A stretch of DNA of 64,000 nt from CBDUQI01 sp965369325 (GTDB taxonomy: Bacteria > Pseudomonadota > Gammaproteobacteria > Steroidobacterales > JBCBZW01): contig CBDUQI010000001.1 of the NCBI GenBank assembly GCA_965369325.1, positions 1 through 64,000 of the forward strand, read 5' to 3'. The stretch's first letter is position 1. Every line of letters starts with the position of its first letter. Shown here piece by piece: positions 53,524 through 61,315 of this stretch. The notes below the pieces were generated by a model. It was not told the DNA's origin. It did not search any database and saw only the letters and a program-made list of their open reading frames with translations. Both the position numbers and the translations under genes were made by a program.

Positions 53524-55031
53524 GGCACCACCCCCCGACTGCAATCGGGTCGCACCATCGGCGGTGCGCCGCGCGTCTCGACGCCCTCAAGCAGAATTTC
53601 GACGCGCCGATTACGCGCCAGTGCTGCCTTGGATTTGCCACACTCTACAGGTGCCCGATCCGCCACGCCCCTGGCGCGTAAACGCGCGTCGCCATCCTGC
53701 AACTGCCGGGACATCACGGCCACCACTTGCTCGGCACGTTCGGTAGACAGGCGCTGATTTGTGGTGAGAGCACTGCGAAACGGCACACTGTCTGTATGCC
53801 CCTCTACGCGCACCACACCGGTGGTTTCATCCAATGCATGTGCCACTGTTTCCAACAGCGGCGTAATTGAAGGGCGCATATTTGCGCTGCCGCTGGCGAA
53901 CATCTCATCGGAACGCAAGAAGATCCTGGTCCCTGGCTGAGCCGCGAACAACTCCAGCTCTTCTCGCTCAATTTCATCCTTGAGCAACTGGTACAGATCA
54001 ACCATCGGTGGCGCTGGAGGTTCCACCTCAGGGAAAAAAGCCTGCACGGTAAGTTGCGTCTGCGCATCGGCAAGTGCTGAGGCGTTAGCTTCAAACGCCG
54101 CCACTGACGGGCGCAGCAAATACCGGAAGCCGGCGAACAACGCCAGCACCACAACGCCCGCCGCCGCCAGCACCGTCCACGCAGGCAAGCGTCGTGCAAG
54201 CGCCTTGCCCGCATCCGCACTGACAATACTCTCATCGACAAGATAGTTGGCGCGATGCAAGTGCTGCCCCACGGCCCGGTAGACGTCATTTCGCAGGATA
54301 CGAATGGCCCGCTCATCATCTTCCAACCCTTGGAACCCCAGACTGAGGACGGTGTGGTACAACGCCAGTAAATCCGGATCGGAGGTGGCTTGCAGCTGGT
54401 CTTGGATTTGTTCAATAAGCGAATGCCGGTGCGCGGTTTGATGTACTTCCGCCAGAATGCTCTGTAAGGCCCACTGCGATTCCCGCCCCCAAAATGTGCG
54501 TATTACGCAATCATCCAGAAACGCACACAAGCAGAAGCTTGCCTCGCGCAGCGTGCTCTCACTGTAGTGAGGCTCAATCGACTCACGATAACGACCGACG
54601 GCACTGGTGATCTCACCACGCAACTGATCCAGGTCATCAGGCCGATCAGCGCTGCTAAGATACCCGCCCAGCGCCAGCAGCGGAGAGGCCTCCTCCAGCA
54701 GGATATTGGACACATCAGGGCCCGCGTGCGCCGCCGGCGGCAGGTCTGCGCGCGCAGGCACCGCCGGTCGACGCGCTCGGCCGGCCGAGGCTGCTCGGCG
54801 TTGTTCAGTACGTCCAGAGGGCTTCGGGTCGGGCGGAAACGGGACGGTGGCATCATCTGCGCGGGAGGGCCGCGGCTCGCGCCCGCGTACGATTGTGCGA
54901 ACAGGCTCTTCCTTGTCGCCAAGCTCCTCGGCTTCGCGAATCGGTCGCCCGCCCGGCTGCGGTACCCGGCTCCCGCCCGGACGACGGACCTTGCGGACGA
55001 TTGTGCGATCGTTGTCGTCTTCGCCAGCCAT
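53520..55031 (-). CDS. tssL: T6SS inner-membrane protein TssL with OmpA-like C-terminus and RTIVR repeats
   Basis: 503 residues. Residues 1-100 form a charged, disordered cytoplasmic tail containing two copies of RTIVR with acidic residues before them (Thr10, Thr46) and DDATVPF (Thr62). Residues about 110-300 are the DotU domain (NILLEEASPLLALGGYL; FCLCAFLDDCVIRTFWG). One membrane helix follows (AWTVLAAAGVVVLALFAGF), then a periplasmic OmpA-type peptidoglycan-binding domain (VVRVEGHTDSVP, NQRLSTERAEQVVAVM, ARNRRVEILL). In Agrobacterium, TssL is phosphorylated on an N-terminal threonine by PpkA and read by Fha. Thr10 and Thr46 are natural candidates here. Confidence 0.95.
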   Translation of the reverse strand: MAGEDDNDRTIVRKVRRPGGSRVPQPGGRPIREAEELGDKEEPVRTIVRGREPRPSRADDATVPFPPDPKPSGRTEQRRAASAGRARRPAVPARADLPPAAHAGPDVSNILLEEASPLLALGGYLSSADRPDDLDQLRGEITSAVGRYRESIEPHYSESTLREASFCLCAFLDDCVIRTFWGRESQWALQSILAEVHQTAHRHSLIEQIQDQLQATSDPDLLALYHTVLSLGFQGLEDDERAIRILRNDVYRAVGQHLHRANYLVDESIVSADAGKALARRLPAWTVLAAAGVVVLALFAGFRYLLRPSVAAFEANASALADAQTQLTVQAFFPEVEPPAPPMVDLYQLLKDEIEREELELFAAQPGTRIFLRSDEMFASGSANMRPSITPLLETVAHALDETTGVVRVEGHTDSVPFRSALTTNQRLSTERAEQVVAVMSRQLQDGDARLRARGVADRAPVECGKSKAALARNRRVEILLEGVETRGAPPMVRPDCSRGVVP

Positions 55032-55046
55032 GGCGTCCCTCGTGGT

Positions 55047-56420
55047 TTAGCGTCGTGGCACAGCCCAGAATTTGAGCTGTAAGTCTGGAAAGTCCTGGGC
55101 CAGGCGATCCACAAAAAAGGCAAACCCCGCAGAGGTGGCAAGACCATCCCAAGCCTTGCCCCCCGGCTCCAAGTGGAAGTAGGTCCACCGGTTCAGCGTC
55201 GGCACATTGCGTGGCTTGACCTTCGCCAGCGACAGGCGAAGATCCGAGGCCTTGTCCTCAATCTGCTCCGCGGGCGCGATAATCATCTGCGCCGGCAGGC
55301 GCGTCGCCAGGTCGTCCTCGCTGACGCTCGCGATCGCCGCCAATACAAAGTCCGCTGTATCGAGAAGATTGTGATCGCGAATCTTCGACAACCATGTCTG
55401 GCGCGCTTCCACGAAAGCCATCGGAAGCTCTTTGACCATCTCCATCGGTTGCGCTGACCAGATGGTGCGCAGCTCGTCCATCAACGGCACGAAATTTGTT
55501 GCCAAGTCTGAATGATTATAGGGGGGAAATTCTGCCGGGCGCTTATCAGGTGTATTCAGGGTTGACAGCTCTCCGGCCATACCGAGCAACAAACGATACA
55601 ACGCGGCCGGATGCAAATCGGTAGAGATCAAACTACGCAGCACCGGATCGTAGCGGTTCGCGACCATCAGCCACAGAATATTCAACGAAAACTCAACGCC
55701 CGACACCAGGTCGCCCACGCGCCGCGCTAGCTGGTCTGCACGTCCGCTAACAACCGCACCCAGTTCGCGCACGTGATGGCACAACACCCGTGAGGCCGAC
55801 AGACGCGTCACCGGTGCGATGAACTCCTCATCAAGGCGAACACTGCCATCGGCAAGCACGTCGGCGACCCGAGCAATCGGCAGCCGCATCGTGTTGTGAT
55901 CGTCCCCGCCGGACAACAACAATTGCATCTGTAGTTGCCCCACCACCACCTCGGTCGCCCCAGGGCGATGACGCAACTGGGAATCGTCATCACCATCCGC
56001 CAATGCCGCCGCATTGTCGAGCACATCCAGTGGATGCGCGAGATAGCGCGCCGCGTCTGCTTCATCCTTTTGCACCGTAAACTCTTGCGCACGTGCGCCG
56101 CCTCCGCGGGAGGCCGCGCACAAATAAACCACCGCGCCCGGCTCGGCTGCGGTTAGATCGCATGGTGCCGGCAGCGCGGCGTTGTCTCCAAGTTCGAACG
56201 GTGTGGCATCGCGAAACACGCCTCGAGCACTGGTCAATCCGAGTGCACCGGTCGCGAGCATCGAGCGGTCTAGGCGCAAATCAGAAAACCCCCAACCGAA
56301 ACTCACGGCAGCGTTGACGGTGCCATCTACCAGGCCCTCAACGTACCGGGTGTGTTGCTGCAGATGTTGAGGGCGCATGAACATGCCCTCTGACCACACC
56401 ACCGTCTCCTTACTCGGCAT
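55047..56420 (-). CDS. tssK: T6SS baseplate/membrane-complex connector TssK
   Basis: About 457 residues. Begins VVWSEGMFMRPQHLQQHTRYVE, the universal TssK start, and includes GWGFSDLRLDRSML, RLSASRVLCHHV and YFHLEPGGKAWDGLATSAGFAFFVD. It links the baseplate to TssL/TssM. ATG at 56420 lies inside the last codons of tagH and has GGGAG 7 bases upstream; an in-frame extension to 56516 is unlikely. Confidence 0.96.
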   Translation of the reverse strand: MPSKETVVWSEGMFMRPQHLQQHTRYVEGLVDGTVNAAVSFGWGFSDLRLDRSMLATGALGLTSARGVFRDATPFELGDNAALPAPCDLTAAEPGAVVYLCAASRGGGARAQEFTVQKDEADAARYLAHPLDVLDNAAALADGDDDSQLRHRPGATEVVVGQLQMQLLLSGGDDHNTMRLPIARVADVLADGSVRLDEEFIAPVTRLSASRVLCHHVRELGAVVSGRADQLARRVGDLVSGVEFSLNILWLMVANRYDPVLRSLISTDLHPAALYRLLLGMAGELSTLNTPDKRPAEFPPYNHSDLATNFVPLMDELRTIWSAQPMEMVKELPMAFVEARQTWLSKIRDHNLLDTADFVLAAIASVSEDDLATRLPAQMIIAPAEQIEDKASDLRLSLAKVKPRNVPTLNRWTYFHLEPGGKAWDGLATSAGFAFFVDRLAQDFPDLQLKFWAVPRR

Positions 56421-57627
56421 CGTTGTCTCCCGTTGGCTTGTTATTGGCACGGCTGCGGCTGCGCTCCTGCGCGTATGCGGTCGCGACCGCCCGCCGATAC
56501 TCGTTGTCGAATTCATCCAGGGTCTTCACGCGACGATCATACTCATCGCACAAGCAGTCCCAGAAATGTGCTTTTTTCAGCGGACCAATCAACGCACTGT
56601 GTGCTCGCCCATCAAACACTTCCTTCAACGCCCGCCAGTCAAAGGTCTTGAACACCGCGCGAATCGCTTGGTCCACAGCAACCGGGACGGCCACCCCGTG
56701 TACGTAAAAATCACGGGTCGCCTCTTGTACTGCCATCACCGGGTCTACGATCGCACTACTACTGGAGTGCGCAAACAATACCTCGATGACGCTGCGGGTG
56801 TTTATCTGGTGATTGTACAAGGGGTTCATATGCGAGCGTGAAAGCACGGTGCCTGGAATACGGTACTGATCGCGAAAGCGGTCTTGGGTATACAGCGCCT
56901 TGCGAATCCCGTCGACCGAAATAAACAGCAAGTGTCCGGCGAGTTCCATGAATCGCTGCATCTGTTCTGGCTCTTCAGGGACTAACTCTGGCTTTAGCTG
57001 CAATCCCTGCATAAATGCACGCATTAGATCCACATTGACGACCACGGGCGAATCCATGGCGGGAACCGCCGCGGTTAGCTCAACATCGGGGCTCTCGCCA
57101 GGTCGTGTGATCGGTGGGCCGCCGGCTGTCGCGGGTTCTAACGCCTCGCCTATGGCCGCCATCTCCTGGGCTGGCCCCGGCGATGGCGCCTTCGGCGGGT
57201 CCGCCTCTGGCCGCTCCCGCTGCATCGCCGGCTCGTTCTGCATCGCCGGCTCGCCCTTCATTGAAAGCTCGCCCTCCATCGCCGGCTCCCACCACGGCAC
57301 CGAACTAAAGTGCACGAGCCGATCGCCAATGGTGACGGTGTCGTCGTTAAGCAATGAGTACTTGCGCCGAGGATCGATCGGTTTGCCGTTGAGCAACGTG
57401 CCGTCAACGCTCTTGAGATCCTCGATAAAAAACACTTCGCCGTAATGCGTCACTCGAGCGTGCTTGCGCGAAACATAGGGCAGATCGATGAGCACGTCGC
57501 ATTCGGTTTGGCCACGCCCCAACAACGCACCGTGCGCACCAACGGTCACGAGGCGTCCATCGTGCGACACCTCCGGCTCGCGCTGGCGGGGATCCAGGGT
57601 CACTTCGATGACTAAGTTGTCGGACAC
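56410..57627 (-). CDS. tagH: T6SS FHA-domain protein TagH (Fha)
   Basis: 405 residues. FHA domain at residues about 20-95 (LGRGQTECDVLIDLPYVSRKHARV; SVDGTLLNGKPI): the GRG, SRKHAR and NG signature residues for phosphothreonine binding are all present. A low-complexity linker contains four hexapeptide repeats of the A-M-x-x-E-P kind. The C-terminal TagH domain (about 215-390) is seen in FMQGLQLKPELVPEE, LFISVDGIRKALY, SHMNPLYN. Fha reads the threonine phosphorylation placed by PpkA and promotes assembly. GTG start just after the tssJ stop codon. Confidence 0.94.
   Translation of the reverse strand: MSDNLVIEVTLDPRQREPEVSHDGRLVTVGAHGALLGRGQTECDVLIDLPYVSRKHARVTHYGEVFFIEDLKSVDGTLLNGKPIDPRRKYSLLNDDTVTIGDRLVHFSSVPWWEPAMEGELSMKGEPAMQNEPAMQRERPEADPPKAPSPGPAQEMAAIGEALEPATAGGPPITRPGESPDVELTAAVPAMDSPVVVNVDLMRAFMQGLQLKPELVPEEPEQMQRFMELAGHLLFISVDGIRKALYTQDRFRDQYRIPGTVLSRSHMNPLYNHQINTRSVIEVLFAHSSSSAIVDPVMAVQEATRDFYVHGVAVPVAVDQAIRAVFKTFDWRALKEVFDGRAHSALIGPLKKAHFWDCLCDEYDRRVKTLDEFDNEYRRAVATAYAQERSRSRANNKPTGDNDAE
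57220..57291. repeat. 18-bp tandem repeat, four copies, within tagH
   Basis: Four 18-base units at 57220, 57238, 57256 and 57274. Units 1, 2 and 4 share CATCGCCGGCTC and unit 3 is diverged. They encode hexapeptides related to AMxxEP in the linker of the FHA protein. Copy number could vary by slippage without frameshift. Confidence 0.75.
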
Positions 57628-57630
57628 CGG

Positions 57631-58191
57631 CTAAGTTCCTGCGAGGCGCTTGTTAAGCTTCTTCCACCAGCGCCGCTTTTGCGGCGACACCTTAACCTCG
57701 CTTGCCTGCAAGTCGATCTTTATAGTGGTCATATCGCCAGAAGGGGTCGCAATCAGCGCGCGCCAGGTTGCGCCGTTCCAATCGCGAAATGCGACGACCA
57801 CACCTAGATAAGCCGCACCGGGGGCAAGCTCATGCTCTGGAATTAAGATTGTCTTGCCCGGTAAGGCAACAATCTCCTCAACATCCAGCAGATCACCGTC
57901 TAAACCGCCGGGCGCGGACTGGTACGCGCCAAAAAAATCCTGCTGACTGAAGGCGGTGGGGCTGGCCAGGTGGTACAAGCGCAGTACAACCGATGTGGAT
58001 TGCCCGCCGCTGGAGGGGTTAAGGATGTTATCGGCAATCACCGCACCGCGAATCTCGGCGGCTTTGCCTTCGAACAATCCAAAGATCGCCCATGCCGAGG
58101 ATGAGTACAAAACCGACGCACACACCATCCCCAGTGCCACGCCGCAAAGCGCGGCAAACATCGACTTACCCAGTCGCTGGATTGTAGCCAA
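57631..58191 (-). CDS. tssJ: T6SS outer-membrane protein TssJ, lipobox unclear
   Basis: 186 residues. TssJ core is clear: NPSSGGQSTSVVLRLYHLASPTAF, DFFGAYQ, VALPGKTILIPEHELAPGAAYLGVVVAFRDWNGATWRALI. The transthyretin-like domain normally sits on the outer membrane by a lipidated Cys and binds TssM. Here the N-terminal helix (FAALCGVALGMVCASVLY) has Cys16 and Cys24 but neither has a proper lipobox, and a signal-peptidase-I type end (SSSAWA) follows. No ATG opens the frame; TTG at 58191 is used, with ATG at 58161 (inside the signal) as alternative. First gene of the operon. Confidence 0.88.
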   Translation of the reverse strand: MATIQRLGKSMFAALCGVALGMVCASVLYSSSAWAIFGLFEGKAAEIRGAVIADNILNPSSGGQSTSVVLRLYHLASPTAFSQQDFFGAYQSAPGGLDGDLLDVEEIVALPGKTILIPEHELAPGAAYLGVVVAFRDWNGATWRALIATPSGDMTTIKIDLQASEVKVSPQKRRWWKKLNKRLAGT

Positions 58192-58210
58192 CCTCTTAGC
58201 CTTGTCTCGC

Positions 58211-58246
58211 TCTCAGACCCTGATGTAACCTCATCGACGTCTGAGA
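58211..58246. promoter_or_regulatory. Nested inverted repeat in the T6SS operon leader
   Basis: TCTCAGAC (58211-58218) and GTCTGAGA (58239-58246) form a perfect 8-bp dyad; inside it GATG and CATC pair around a 6-base loop. It lies 20 bases before the tssJ start codon in the 188-base gap to the divergent LysM gene. It could be an operator or a 5'-leader RNA hairpin. Confidence 0.5.
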
Positions 58247-58379
58247 ATCAACACTGAGCACGACGAGCAGGCTGAGTCTGCCGGCTGCCCAATTTCCGCG
58301 CTGCGGCATTAACCCAAGGCCCGGGAATTCGCGCCGCAGTGCTATGCTTGTCGCACAACAAGGCTCGGGGGAGCTGAAT

Positions 58380-59309
58380 ATGGCGTCGACGGCAACATTC
58401 CATCGCACACTTCGCATGACCGCGTGTTTCTTGCTGATCCTCATCGGTGGATGCGTCCCACCCCCAGTAGAGCTCCCGCCTCAGGTTGAGGTTCCGTGCA
58501 CCACGGCTGACTGCATCTGCAAGGCGCAGGGCGAGGCAACCACAGCCTGCATCTGCGCGCGAAATGAGAAGAGCGACCTTTGCCATTGTGCGGATGAGCA
58601 GAATCAGTCCACGCCTCGTTGTTGCAACTTTAATCCAAATTTTGCGGGCTGCACAAAGCCACTGGTCTGCCCGGCGGGTGACACGATCGCGCTGATCCGC
58701 GGATCGCTCAAGCATGTCGACGGTGGTGAATGGGAAGAGGCCGAGCGGTACATCGCTTGCGCGCACAAGCAATCACCCGACAATTCGCGAGCGGCACTTA
58801 TCCATGAGCAACTGGAACTCGGTGAGGACTACTTTACGGCCAAAGGCGTGTTGGGTCGCCAGCCTTACGAGGTCCAGTCCGGCGACACCTTAGGCACAAT
58901 CGCCCGCGACTGCCTGGGCAATACTGACCTTTTTGTCGCACTAACGCTGTACAACCGATTAGAACGCGCCGACACGCTGGCACCGGGACATATGCTCAAC
59001 CTGCCAGGCAATAAGGCGTGCGCCGCGGCGCGAGATTGGTTTGCGGAAGCACGGACGGCATCGGAGGCCGGGAACATTCCCTTAGCGTGGGATCTCATTC
59101 AGAAGGCGCTGCGCGCGGACAAACGCCAGGAAGTGAAAGATTTTCACGAACAGGTGCGCCACGCGCGCGCTGACCAACTTATCCAACAGGGATTCGAGAT
59201 TATGGATTCGAATTGCCCGAAGGCGAAGATACTGTGGCGCGAAGCGAAAAAAGTTCGACCCGAGGACGAAGACATCCCGGTGTTTCTCAACGACGTCGTT
59301 TGCGATTAG
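58380..59309 (+). CDS. Cys-rich LysM lipoprotein next to the T6SS operon
   Basis: 309 residues. Signal peptide with lipobox LIGGC (Cys25). Residues 40-97 contain eleven more cysteines, including three CxC pairs at 45/47, 57/59 and 68/70 and a CC at 81/82, suggesting a disulfide-rich or metal-binding module. Residues about 100-150 are TPR-like, about 161-209 a LysM domain (VQSGDTLGTIARDCLGNTDLFVALTLYN) that should bind peptidoglycan glycan chains, and the rest helical repeats. GGGGGAG precedes the ATG by 7 bases. It is divergent from tssJ and may help anchor or clear the way for the secretion machine at the cell wall; this is inferred from position. Confidence 0.8.
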   Translation: MASTATFHRTLRMTACFLLILIGGCVPPPVELPPQVEVPCTTADCICKAQGEATTACICARNEKSDLCHCADEQNQSTPRCCNFNPNFAGCTKPLVCPAGDTIALIRGSLKHVDGGEWEEAERYIACAHKQSPDNSRAALIHEQLELGEDYFTAKGVLGRQPYEVQSGDTLGTIARDCLGNTDLFVALTLYNRLERADTLAPGHMLNLPGNKACAAARDWFAEARTASEAGNIPLAWDLIQKALRADKRQEVKDFHEQVRHARADQLIQQGFEIMDSNCPKAKILWREAKKVRPEDEDIPVFLNDVVCD

Positions 59310-59321
59310 CTGAACGAGCGC

Positions 59322-59335
59322 GTTAGCGGGCTAAC
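59322..59335. terminator. Short palindrome between convergent genes
   Basis: GTTAGC-GG-GCTAAC between the stop codons of the LysM lipoprotein and the TPR lipoprotein genes, 29 bases apart. As RNA it gives a 5-bp stem with a 4-base loop on either strand. Weak but well placed as a shared terminator. Confidence 0.4.
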
Positions 59336-59338
59336 TGG

Positions 59339-60022
59339 CTACTGCCCCACCATGGTATCTAGGTAGGCTCTTGCGCCAATGTGCGTAGGGTCTATCTCCA
59401 GCGCTTGCCGGAACAACTCCCGTGCACGCTCCGGGTCGCTATCGTACAGTGCCAAACCCTGCTCAAAGACACCGTTGGCATCTGTGGTTGTCTGATTGTA
59501 AGCGGTCACCTCATCCGTTGGAACCTCGACCGGTTGTCGTGCCAACTGCTCCGTAGGCTTCCCCGCAATTCGAGACTCAGCAATGCGTCGATATCGATCA
59601 GAGATCTGCCGGCGCAGGCCCTCGTCCGATGGCCGCAATGAGAGGGCGCGCAGCAGCAAGGCCATCCCTTGGTCAGTACTCCCATGCTCAAACGCCCAAC
59701 GCGCCCCATCGGTAAGCTCCAGAACCCGCGCTTCGATCTCGAGCTGAACGGCGTCCATACGTGCACGCAGTCCGGGCAGGTCAGGCGAGACCGCATCCAA
59801 CACACGCAGGCTCTGCAAAGCCTGATACAGGCGCCCGGCTGCGCGCAGATCGGCAGCCTCCTGCGAGTACTTTTGCTGTACGGCCAAACGCGTTTGCAGT
59901 AAGCCGGCATCGGCGGCAGGCGCAGGTGGTGGTGCTGTCGCGCACCCCGTAAAGACCGCAGTCATCAGCGCAACGCCTACCCAACGGACATTCCACCAGC
60001 GCCCACTATGCTGCCACCCCAC
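59339..60022 (-). CDS. TPR-type lipoprotein, unknown function
   Basis: 227 residues. Signal peptide with lipobox FTGC (about Cys27), a Pro/Ala linker, then helical repeats: AVQQKYSQEAADLRAAGRLYQALQSLRVLDAV, RWAFEHGSTDQGMALLLRAL and VFEQGLALYDSDPERARELFRQALEIDPTHIGARAYL, the last a good TPR. It resembles lipoproteins that scaffold outer-membrane complexes. GTG start two bases after the deacetylase stop codon, so the two are co-expressed; both lie beside the T6SS operon and may belong to its accessory set. Confidence 0.75.
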   Translation of the reverse strand: MGWQHSGRWWNVRWVGVALMTAVFTGCATAPPPAPAADAGLLQTRLAVQQKYSQEAADLRAAGRLYQALQSLRVLDAVSPDLPGLRARMDAVQLEIEARVLELTDGARWAFEHGSTDQGMALLLRALSLRPSDEGLRRQISDRYRRIAESRIAGKPTEQLARQPVEVPTDEVTAYNQTTTDANGVFEQGLALYDSDPERARELFRQALEIDPTHIGARAYLDTMVGQ

Positions 60023-60024
60023 GA

Positions 60025-61089
60025 CTAGTAGCGCTCTTCAACCACTAGGTTTTGGATAAAATCTTCAAGACTGTGCTCGTGATAGATCATGCTGCGTTTG
60101 AGTAAAAACGGATGGGCGAAAAAGGCATTGCTGCCGCGCTCCACGGTGGCCGCGATGCGATAGTCACTACTCGCCAAAAGCGCCAGCACCTCGCGTGTGG
60201 TCGCACCATACGGGAACGCGAATGCGTCGCCCGGGGTTCCGATCAGATCCCGCAACTTCGCCTGCGGGGCTTGCAACTCCGCGCGCACCCGGGCTTGGTA
60301 TTGCTCGACGTCTTCGTCAGCGGCCATAAGTGCCATATTGCGATGTGTCTTAGAGTGAGGCTGGAAATCGATCAATCCCGATTGCAGCATCTCCTGCATC
60401 TGCGGGCCTTTTAGTCCGCCACCGTTCAGGAAATCGCTGTAGACAAATACCGTTGCTGGGAATCCGAACTCAAGTAAGAGTGGGAACGCCTCGCGATACG
60501 TGGACTGATAGCCATCATCAATGCTAATGACGACAGATTTGGGCGGCAACGCCTTACGCCCAGCCACAAACTCCCGTAAATCGGCCAACGGCACCACGTG
60601 ATAACCGTTGTCCCGCAGATATGCCAGTTGCTGGCGAAAATTCTCCGGGGTGACGGACATTCGATCTCGGCTCGAGCCGAAATGGTGATACGTGAGGATT
60701 GGTACCACTTGGTACAATTCTGACGTTACGCCCGCTGGATTGTCCCAGCGCTTGGGGATCACAACTACTTCGCCAGCGGCAATCGGCGCATGATCATTCG
60801 CTACCCGCAACATCCAGGCCTCGGCGCTGTTTCCTAGATACTCGCGGGCGAGCGACTCGTAGCTGGCCCCAGCGCCAGCGACGACCACTGCATAGCTGTC
60901 ATTTGCGCCTATTTCCACTGTATCGGCGTGCGCCGGAGTGATCAGGCAGATCCACCCCAGGCAGACGACAATACTCGCCCTAACCAACGTGGGTGCGCGC
61001 CGATCGCACAAATCTCGGTTGCATGCTCCGTGTTGTCGTCGATGGTTCAACGTGCCCCCTACAGCATATCCAGCGATGTGGGCCGACAT
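60025..61089 (-). CDS. Exported polysaccharide deacetylase (CE4/NodB) with LysM-like N-terminal region
   Basis: About 354 residues. A long basic start leads into a signal sequence (ASIVVCLGWICLITPAHA). A LysM-like stretch follows (SYAVVVAGAGASYESLAREYLGNSAEAWMLRVAND ... VVVIPK, about 70-115). The NodB fold carries the metal/catalytic motif SIDDGYQ and the HSKTH (HxxxH) zinc motif, then FPYGA and the terminal region. CE4 enzymes remove acetyl groups from peptidoglycan or other N-acetylated glycans. ATG at 61089 is used; TTG starts at 61113 and about 60987 are alternatives, the last giving a compact signal peptide. It is divergent from the Ser/Thr kinase gene. Confidence 0.85.
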   Translation of the reverse strand: MSAHIAGYAVGGTLNHRRQHGACNRDLCDRRAPTLVRASIVVCLGWICLITPAHADTVEIGANDSYAVVVAGAGASYESLAREYLGNSAEAWMLRVANDHAPIAAGEVVVIPKRWDNPAGVTSELYQVVPILTYHHFGSSRDRMSVTPENFRQQLAYLRDNGYHVVPLADLREFVAGRKALPPKSVVISIDDGYQSTYREAFPLLLEFGFPATVFVYSDFLNGGGLKGPQMQEMLQSGLIDFQPHSKTHRNMALMAADEDVEQYQARVRAELQAPQAKLRDLIGTPGDAFAFPYGATTREVLALLASSDYRIAATVERGSNAFFAHPFLLKRSMIYHEHSLEDFIQNLVVEERY

Positions 61090-61315
61090 GCCCCAAGACA
61101 CGAGGATAGCCAACTGCAGCCATCGCTGTCACATTTTGCCGCCCCGTGAACCATGTGACTAGCGCAATCCTGGGGTGCGATAAACGCACGCCTCAGCGCA
61201 CTTATTATTCTAGAGCGCTATTTGGAGCGCGAGCTAGATAACTCGAATTCAAACCAGCTTCTTTGTTATATTCATCCTCTTAGATCCTGATTAGAAAAGA
61301 ATTTCGTCTCACTCT

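Noticed and set aside
58192..58379. Search for a -24/-12 promoter between tssJ and the LysM gene
   Set aside because: No TGGCAC-N5-TTGC match on either strand, so sigma-54 control of this operon is not claimed from sequence.
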